Of a DNA stretch of 64,000 nt, positions 59,173 through 64,000 are shown piece after piece. The notes below the pieces were generated by a model. That model worked only from the letters and a program-made list of their open reading frames with translations. It searched no databases and was not told the origin of the DNA. A program made the translations under genes and the position numbers. Where the stretch lies: the NCBI RefSeq assembly GCF_943193025.1, contig NZ_CALPCQ010000002.1, positions 59,988-123,987 of the forward strand, read 5' to 3'. The DNA is from Lactobacillus agrestimuris (GTDB lineage: Bacteria; Bacillota; Bacilli; Lactobacillales; Lactobacillaceae). Numbering within the stretch: the stretch's first letter is position 1; each line of letters begins with the position of its first letter.

Positions 59173-59944
59173 AATTTTGATTAGCCTTATTAATTGCTTC
59201 AATTACCGCATGCCGGAAGCCATTTTCTTCTAAACTAGCAACACCTCTAATTGTTGTACCGCCAGGTGAACAAACTTGATCACGTAAGAGGGCAGGTGCA
59301 GTACCAGTATCATACGCTAAAGTTGCGGAGCCTTTAATCATGCTAGCGGCAATTTTATTAGCAAGGTCTCGTGGTAGGCCATTAAGAACTCCAGCATCTC
59401 CTAATGCATCTAAGAAAATATCGACAAATGCTGGTCCACAACCACCGATGGTTCCAACGATACTTAGATTTTCTTCTTTAGTTTGAATTACATCACCCAG
59501 TTGTTCAAGGAAGCCTTTAATTTGTTCATTGAGCTTTTGGGATAAATCATCAGGTGAATATAAAGCAATTGTACCAGCGTTGACAGCAACAGGGATATTA
59601 GGAATAATTCGTACTACTGGATTATTAGGAAGAACCTCTTTTAAATCTGAATAACTTACTCCGGCGGCTGCAGAGATAATGATTGCATCTGGATTTAAAC
59701 CGTTTAATCCTTCCGCAACCTTTAAAGTGATTTTTGCAGGAGTGGTTAAGAAAATAATCTCTGGTTGAAAATCAGTTAAATTTTCAACCTTATTTACTAA
59801 ATCAAATCCAATCTCTTTTGAAAGTTTGGTAACTCTTGGGTTAACTGGATTTTCTGCAATAATTAAATTTTCAGGATTTAGTTTTAGCCCCTTAATAATG
59901 GCAGTTCCCATATGGCCAACGCCAATAACTGCAACTTTAGTCAT
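59171..59944 (-). CDS. proC: pyrroline-5-carboxylate reductase
   Basis: 257 residues. The N-terminal Rossmann motif GVGHMGTAIIKGL is followed by the family signature near residues 165-200 (GCGPAFVDIFLDALGDAGV, where most have GSGPAY) and the active-site region SPGGTTIRGVASLE. It makes proline from P5C with NAD(P)H. No proA/proB lies adjacent, so P5C may come from ornithine or from distant genes. A GGAGGG site precedes the ATG. Confidence 0.92.
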   Translation of the reverse strand: MTKVAVIGVGHMGTAIIKGLKLNPENLIIAENPVNPRVTKLSKEIGFDLVNKVENLTDFQPEIIFLTTPAKITLKVAEGLNGLNPDAIIISAAAGVSYSDLKEVLPNNPVVRIIPNIPVAVNAGTIALYSPDDLSQKLNEQIKGFLEQLGDVIQTKEENLSIVGTIGGCGPAFVDIFLDALGDAGVLNGLPRDLANKIAASMIKGSATLAYDTGTAPALLRDQVCSPGGTTIRGVASLEENGFRHAVIEAINKANQN

Positions 59945-60024
59945 AAAATTCCCTCCATGTTACTTGTTTATGAATTAATAGTATATTTTAATTATAGTAT
60001 AAATAAACATACGAGGGGACGAAT

Positions 60025-60591
60025 ATGAATAAAGAAAGATTATCAGCATTTAACGATGCTATTATTGCGATCGTTATGACAATTATGGTTTTAGAAATTA
60101 AACCTCCAAAAGGTGAAGATTGGGCTGCACTAATTCTTGAGCGACCATATTTTTTAGCCTATCTAGTTAGTTTCTTCCTAATTGCAACAACTTGGTACAA
60201 TAACCATTATTTATTTAATCATGCCGAGTGGTTTTCACGAGGTGCTTTTTGGGCTAATATATTGTGGCTGTTTCTGATGTCATTTTCACCAGTTACTACT
60301 GGATGGATTAGTGAATTTCCCAATTCAAAAGCAGCGGCATATTTCTATTTATTGATTTATATTTTATGGGAATTATCTTTCAACTTAATGGTTTGGATTT
60401 TAATTCGTGATAATCCTAAGCAAAAGCAGGAATTGATAGTCATGAAGAAAAGGACACGAAATATTTTTGAATTAATTGGATTAGTTGTTGTAATTATTCT
60501 AATTAATTGGTGGCCAGCATCAGTATTGTTTATTTTAGGCTTAAACATTATTACTGTAATTTTCTTCTCACCAAAGGTTGAACGTCCTTAG
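60025..60591 (+). CDS. TMEM175-family (DUF1211) membrane protein, putative K+ channel
   Basis: 188 residues with six TM helices. The defining N-terminal motif RxxAFNDAIIAIVMTIMVLE corresponds to the family filter helix (usually FSDgvfAIaiT), here with FND. The two-domain eukaryotic duplication is absent, so it would act as a tetramer as in bacterial homologues. Channel activity is inferred from family. A GAGGGGACG site precedes the ATG. Confidence 0.85.
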   Translation: MNKERLSAFNDAIIAIVMTIMVLEIKPPKGEDWAALILERPYFLAYLVSFFLIATTWYNNHYLFNHAEWFSRGAFWANILWLFLMSFSPVTTGWISEFPNSKAAAYFYLLIYILWELSFNLMVWILIRDNPKQKQELIVMKKRTRNIFELIGLVVVIILINWWPASVLFILGLNIITVIFFSPKVERP

Positions 60592-60724
60592 AAAAAATGA
60601 TTACCATATATTATTCAAAGAAGCCGTAAAATATAATTAACAATGAAAAGCAAACATAATTTCCTTTTCGCCTAATGTGCTATATAATATGAGTAACAAT
60701 TAATTAGAAAAAAGAGGATAAAAA

Positions 60725-61189
60725 ATGGCAGTAAGTATCTTGAACAATGAAACTACTAATGAAGAATTTTTAGACTTTATTGTAAACGAAATTCATAACG
60801 CTGTTGTCGCAACTACCAAGCCTGATGGCAGTCCTGATGCACAAGTTTGCGATATGCTAATGCATAAAAATAATAAACTTTACATGACTACTTCTGTTAA
60901 TAATCCATTCTTCAAGAGTTTGACTAGTCGTCCAGAAGTCGTGGTTGATGGATACCAGGGTGATGGCACCATGGACTCTTGTGGATTTTCACTTCGTGGA
61001 ACAATTAAGAATGTTGGGCATGAATATCTTGATGAAGTCTTTGAAAAGAATCCATATTTGAATGAAATCTATAAAGATGACATTGAGGGTGCAAAGAAGG
61101 AATTAAGAATTTTAGAAATTACCCCTAAGCATTGTGGTTATTTAGATCACAGAACTAATCCAATTTTCATGAGAAGTTTTGATTTCTAA
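60725..61189 (+). CDS. pyridoxamine 5'-phosphate oxidase-family protein
   Basis: 154 residues, a split barrel with VVATTKPDGSPDAQVCDMLM near 30-50 and the later SLTSRPEVVVDGYQG. It is longer than the PNPOx-like protein at 45638 and in a different subgroup, with several Cys and His residues (FSLRGTIKNVGHE, EITPKHCGYLDHRTN). Probably a flavin-dependent reductase; substrate unknown. AGAGGA lies six bases before the ATG. Confidence 0.8.
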   Translation: MAVSILNNETTNEEFLDFIVNEIHNAVVATTKPDGSPDAQVCDMLMHKNNKLYMTTSVNNPFFKSLTSRPEVVVDGYQGDGTMDSCGFSLRGTIKNVGHEYLDEVFEKNPYLNEIYKDDIEGAKKELRILEITPKHCGYLDHRTNPIFMRSFDF

Positions 61190-61208
61190 AGAATTATATT
61201 ATAAAAAT

Positions 61209-61250
61209 AAAATGCTAATCACTACAAAATTGTAATGATTAGCATTTTTT
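61209..61250. terminator. bidirectional terminator between PNPOx-like gene and histidine kinase
   Basis: AAAATGCTAATCA / TGATTAGCATTTT, a perfect 13-bp stem with T runs. It overlaps the kinase stop codon region. Confidence 0.88.
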
Positions 61251-62532
61251 AATTTTTATTTTCTTCAACTGGCTTTTTGCTTAATTTTAAGCTAATTACA
61301 AATGAAATTGTATCTTCATGATAATTAACTTTGATTTTTCCTTTGTAGGCATGAACTAAATCTTGGGCCATTGATAATCCAATACCAAAGCCAGATTTTT
61401 TATTATTATGTGATTCATCTTCGCGATAGAAGCGGTCGAAGAAGTTCTTATAATTTACGTTTTTACCTTCTGCGTATGTATTAGAAATAGTTAAGACCGC
61501 ATGATTGTTCAAAAGATTACGGTGTAAGCTTAAGTTAACTTTTCCGTTATCATCACAGTATTTTTGTGCGTTATCAAGGAAAATATTAAGTAATTCACGT
61601 AATGAATTCTTTTCGGCATGAACATAGATTTCTGGATCAATGTCGGTCGTGAAATTCAATTTCTTTTGGAGCATGACAGAGGAGAAACTATGGCTAACTG
61701 CTGCGCTAAGCTTAGATAAGTCTACATCAGTTACCGTCATTTCAACGTTTTCGCTCATTCTGGCTAGTGAAATTAAGTGATTAATCAAGTTAGTTAAACG
61801 TTCAGTTTGTTCTTTGGTACTCTTAGTCCACTCTGATTCATTGCCAAGCATCTCTTCCATTTCAGTATTAGCAGAAATAATTGCAATTGGAGTCTTTAAT
61901 TCGTGACCAGCATTGGTAATAAATTGTTGCTGCTTTTTGTAAGCTGTAACCATTGGCCGAATTGCTTTTTTGGATAGCAGCCCTAAGATTGTTGCAAATA
62001 GTAGTAGAGCAAGTATTCCTAATATAATTGCCAATCTTAATAAAGTCCATGAATGAGCAAAGATTAGAGAAGTATTCAAGAAAGTAATCGTGGTTTGACC
62101 AGAGTTATCTTTAGAAATTTGATATAAATAATTATTTGAGTCGAAACGAACAGTACCACGATTTGGTTGCTTTTCAAGAATTTTCATTGTTTTCTCTGAG
62201 ATTGATTTTTTCTCAATAGTGAAATTATTAGGTCGGTTGGTAACGAGTAAATTATTATTTTTATCGATTACTACTGTAAAGTATCGGTATTGGTAAAGCA
62301 TTTCTGGATTAAACTTCCCATCGATTAACCCGCTTTGCTTACCATTAATTTCACGGGATACTCTAGGTCCTAAATTACCATTATTTTGTGATAGGGTATC
62401 TAAGACTCGGTTGGCTTCACTATTATCGCGATAGAAGCTAAGCACAACTAAGTTCCCGATTGTAACTAGCAAGATAATCAATAAAGAAGTAACTGAAATA
62501 CCAATAAATTTCCAGCGAAATCTTTGAATCAT
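61249..62532 (-). CDS. sensor histidine kinase
   Basis: 427 residues. Two TM helices (about 10-32 and 163-188) enclose an extracellular sensor of about 130 residues. The phospho-acceptor His is in FITNAGHELKTPIAI, followed by the N box NIFLDNAQKYC and G box FGIGLSMAQDLV. There is no HAMP motif of standard form between TM2 and the DHp helix. It pairs with the OmpR-type regulator upstream (10-base gap). Signal unknown; the L. acidophilus homologous system has been linked to acid stress. A GAGGTGAT site precedes the ATG. Confidence 0.9.
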   Translation of the reverse strand: MIQRFRWKFIGISVTSLLIILLVTIGNLVVLSFYRDNSEANRVLDTLSQNNGNLGPRVSREINGKQSGLIDGKFNPEMLYQYRYFTVVIDKNNNLLVTNRPNNFTIEKKSISEKTMKILEKQPNRGTVRFDSNNYLYQISKDNSGQTTITFLNTSLIFAHSWTLLRLAIILGILALLLFATILGLLSKKAIRPMVTAYKKQQQFITNAGHELKTPIAIISANTEMEEMLGNESEWTKSTKEQTERLTNLINHLISLARMSENVEMTVTDVDLSKLSAAVSHSFSSVMLQKKLNFTTDIDPEIYVHAEKNSLRELLNIFLDNAQKYCDDNGKVNLSLHRNLLNNHAVLTISNTYAEGKNVNYKNFFDRFYREDESHNNKKSGFGIGLSMAQDLVHAYKGKIKVNYHEDTISFVISLKLSKKPVEENKN

Positions 62533-62542
62533 AGTATCACCT

Positions 62543-63208
62543 CTATTTTGTTAATTTGAAGCTGCCACCTTTTTCACCTTCAATTTGAATCTTGCTTTGA
62601 ATTGATGCAAGTTTTTGCTTAAGATAAGAAATATAAACCCAAACAATTTCACTGTCTGCATCTGGTTCATCTTTCCAAACGTGATTAAGAAGTTCGTTAC
62701 TAGAAATTTCTTTCTCTTTATTTAAAAGCAGATATTGAAGAAGGTCAGTTTCACGACTGGAAAGACTGATTGAATTTCTTGACTCTAATAATTGTTTATT
62801 GGTGTTTAGTTTAATGTCATCGTATTCAAGTTGATCATTTGAGTAGTCATCTGCGCGGCGTTCTTGTGAGCGAAGGCGGGCGATCAATTCTTTAAGTGAA
62901 AATGGTTTAGTCAAATAATCATCTGCACCAGACTCAAGCCCAGTGACCTTATCATCAACTTCTGCTTTTGCAGTAAGCATCATAGTATAAGTTCTATCGC
63001 CATTGGCACGGATTTCTTTCAATGCAGCAATTCCGTCCATTACTGGCATCATGATGTCTAAAATAATGACATCATAAGCATTCTTCTTAGTCATATCAAC
63101 AGCCTCTTGACCGTTAAAAACTGAATCGACTTCATAGCCACTACTTTGAAGTGCAACAGTTGTAACATGATTTAATTGTGGTTCATCTTCAGCCAAAAGT
63201 ATCTTCAT
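62543..63208 (-). CDS. OmpR/PhoB-family response regulator
   Basis: 221 residues. The receiver domain has the acidic pair near residues 7-9, phospho-acceptor Asp51 (VIILDIMMP), T in MLTAKAE and K in LTKPFS. The winged-helix output domain covers about 125-221 (SSRETDLLQYLLLNKEKEIS, VWVYISYLKQKL). It is encoded two bases downstream of the alarmone-synthetase gene and ten before the kinase gene, so the three are one operon. Confidence 0.92.
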   Translation of the reverse strand: MKILLAEDEPQLNHVTTVALQSSGYEVDSVFNGQEAVDMTKKNAYDVIILDIMMPVMDGIAALKEIRANGDRTYTMMLTAKAEVDDKVTGLESGADDYLTKPFSLKELIARLRSQERRADDYSNDQLEYDDIKLNTNKQLLESRNSISLSSRETDLLQYLLLNKEKEISSNELLNHVWKDEPDADSEIVWVYISYLKQKLASIQSKIQIEGEKGGSFKLTK

Positions 63209-63210
63209 GA

Positions 63211-63822
63211 TTAATTGTCCTCCTTAATTAATTGTCGGATGGTCTGCATACTGATATCACAAGATGCAAGTTCATCAGAAACACGTTTGAGTTCTCGGCC
63301 AATCATTTCAGGATTCTTGATATGGTGTTTGTACTTGATTTCGTGCTCGAGTGCTGCCCAGGTATCCATGGCAATTGTTCTAAGTTGAATTTCTACGTAA
63401 TATTCACCTGGAATATTTCCATCAACGTCTATTTGATCTACTTTTTTACTTAAAATCATGTGGTATGAACGATAACCATTTGGCTTAGCATTAGTGATGT
63501 AGTCCTTTTTCTTAACTACAGTTACATCAGGCATTTGCTCAATTAAATCAATACAGGTATAAATGTCATCTACAAAGTTACAAACAATTCGAAGGCCGAT
63601 TGCATCACGATTTTCCCGTAATGCGGAATGAGGGGTAAGGGGAAGATTTTTCTTTTTACATTTAGCTTCCATACTCTTTTCGGTTTTAATACGTCCATTT
63701 AAGTGCTCGAACAGACTTTGTTCATGAGCTTGTTGATAATCAGAATTCATCTGATTAATTCTTGTCATTAGATCATTTAGAATAAGCTCTAAAGTTGGTT
63801 TATATTCTCCATATATACTCAT
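63211..63822 (-). CDS. relQ: small alarmone synthetase, RelQ-type (p)ppGpp synthetase
   Basis: 203 residues from the ATG at 63822, which follows AAGGGGGAT; the longer frame to 63984 has no ribosome site and would add a non-family extension. It is a synthetase-only RelA/SpoT domain: RDAIGLRIVCNFVDDIY, KPNGYRSYHMIL (GTP binding, G loop) and EIQLRTIAMDTWAALEHEI (catalytic Glu). No HD hydrolase, TGS or ACT domain is present. It makes ppGpp/pppGpp (or pGpp) without ribosome control. It is the first gene of the operon with the two-component system; a TATAAT on the minus strand lies at 63858-63853. Confidence 0.9.
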   Translation of the reverse strand: MSIYGEYKPTLELILNDLMTRINQMNSDYQQAHEQSLFEHLNGRIKTEKSMEAKCKKKNLPLTPHSALRENRDAIGLRIVCNFVDDIYTCIDLIEQMPDVTVVKKKDYITNAKPNGYRSYHMILSKKVDQIDVDGNIPGEYYVEIQLRTIAMDTWAALEHEIKYKHHIKNPEMIGRELKRVSDELASCDISMQTIRQLIKEDN

Positions 63823-64000
63823 AAAAAATCCCCCTTGAGTAATCTGCTTACTATTATAGGGAAAATTTGTGAAAAAAGTATAAATTTTCAGAAAATGATT
63901 TATTTTCCATTCATATATTAGACTGAGACTGTAAAATAGTTTGTGTAAGGATGAATGATTCCTTAAATTTATTTCTTTAAACATTAGAAAAAGGAGTTCC

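Noticed and set aside
1..64000. CRISPR arrays, complete prophage, complete IS elements, replication origin
   Set aside because: I saw no regularly spaced repeats, transposase genes, phage structural genes or DnaA-box clusters anywhere in the window.

Overview
The window is AT-rich Gram-positive chromosomal DNA. It most likely comes from a homofermentative Lactobacillus of the acidophilus/gasseri/johnsonii type. The evidence is the small secreted SLAP-domain proteins, ECF transporters, a catabolic acetolactate pathway, GH13_31 glucosidase, CcpA (cre) and CIRCE operators, a T-box leader, strong GGAGG ribosome sites and many intrinsic terminators. The species call is inference. The first gene enters from the left edge.

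Layout. (1) 0-3.4 kb: NADH oxidase C-terminus, NupC-type nucleoside transporter, a beta-hydroxyacid dehydrogenase. (2) 3.5-10.7 kb: a quinate/shikimate cluster. An FMN_bind+FAD flavin reductase and an MFS transporter are on +, a LysR regulator is on -, and a YdiB-type quinate/shikimate dehydrogenase, a paralogous MFS transporter and type I dehydroquinate dehydratase are on + behind a perfect cre box. I read this as anaerobic use of quinate/shikimate as electron acceptors. (3) 10.8-18 kb: a 55-aa ORF, a HAD phosphatase, a 707-aa unknown protein, a secreted serine hydrolase, and alsS-budA (acetoin). (4) 18-29 kb: an ECF vitamin transporter, SNF2/SWIM helicase, a degenerate tyrosine recombinase, an APC amino-acid transporter with cre, and an SPFH protein. 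(5) 29-33 kb: a MetA-fold acyltransferase plus CysK (cysteine synthesis), a CPBP membrane protease and a GNAT.

(6) 33-42.5 kb: a complete Opp oligopeptide transporter (oppA-B-C-D-F plus a second oppA), bracketed by two nearly identical 473-bp copies of a SLAP minigene. The second oppA lies behind its own promoter, a short ORF with clustered Cys codons and an intrinsic terminator, which is the layout of a cysteine attenuator. (7) 42.6-45.6 kb: an accessory island with a broken coiled-coil ORF, a truncated WXG-like small protein and three related four-TM proteins, ending in GACGTAA repeats. (8) 45.6-51 kb: a PNPOx-like protein, a third oppA-like gene under a T-box leader (specifier probably AUC, Ile), CIRCE-controlled Hsp20, an alpha-1,6-glucosidase and tRNA-His.

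(9) 51-57.4 kb: a heme/iron-uptake locus with a divergent NEAT+SLAP protein, a two-NEAT-domain surface protein broken by a single-base frameshift, another NEAT-like membrane protein, a binding protein, permease and ATPase, then a sugar acetyltransferase. (10) 57.4-64 kb: a 28-aa membrane peptide, GntR/FCD regulator, PAP2 phosphatase, ProC, TMEM175-type channel, PNPOx-like protein, and a relQ-response regulator-histidine kinase operon.

All motif statements are by eye. No database search or structure prediction was run. Function names are family-level inferences unless catalytic residues are cited.
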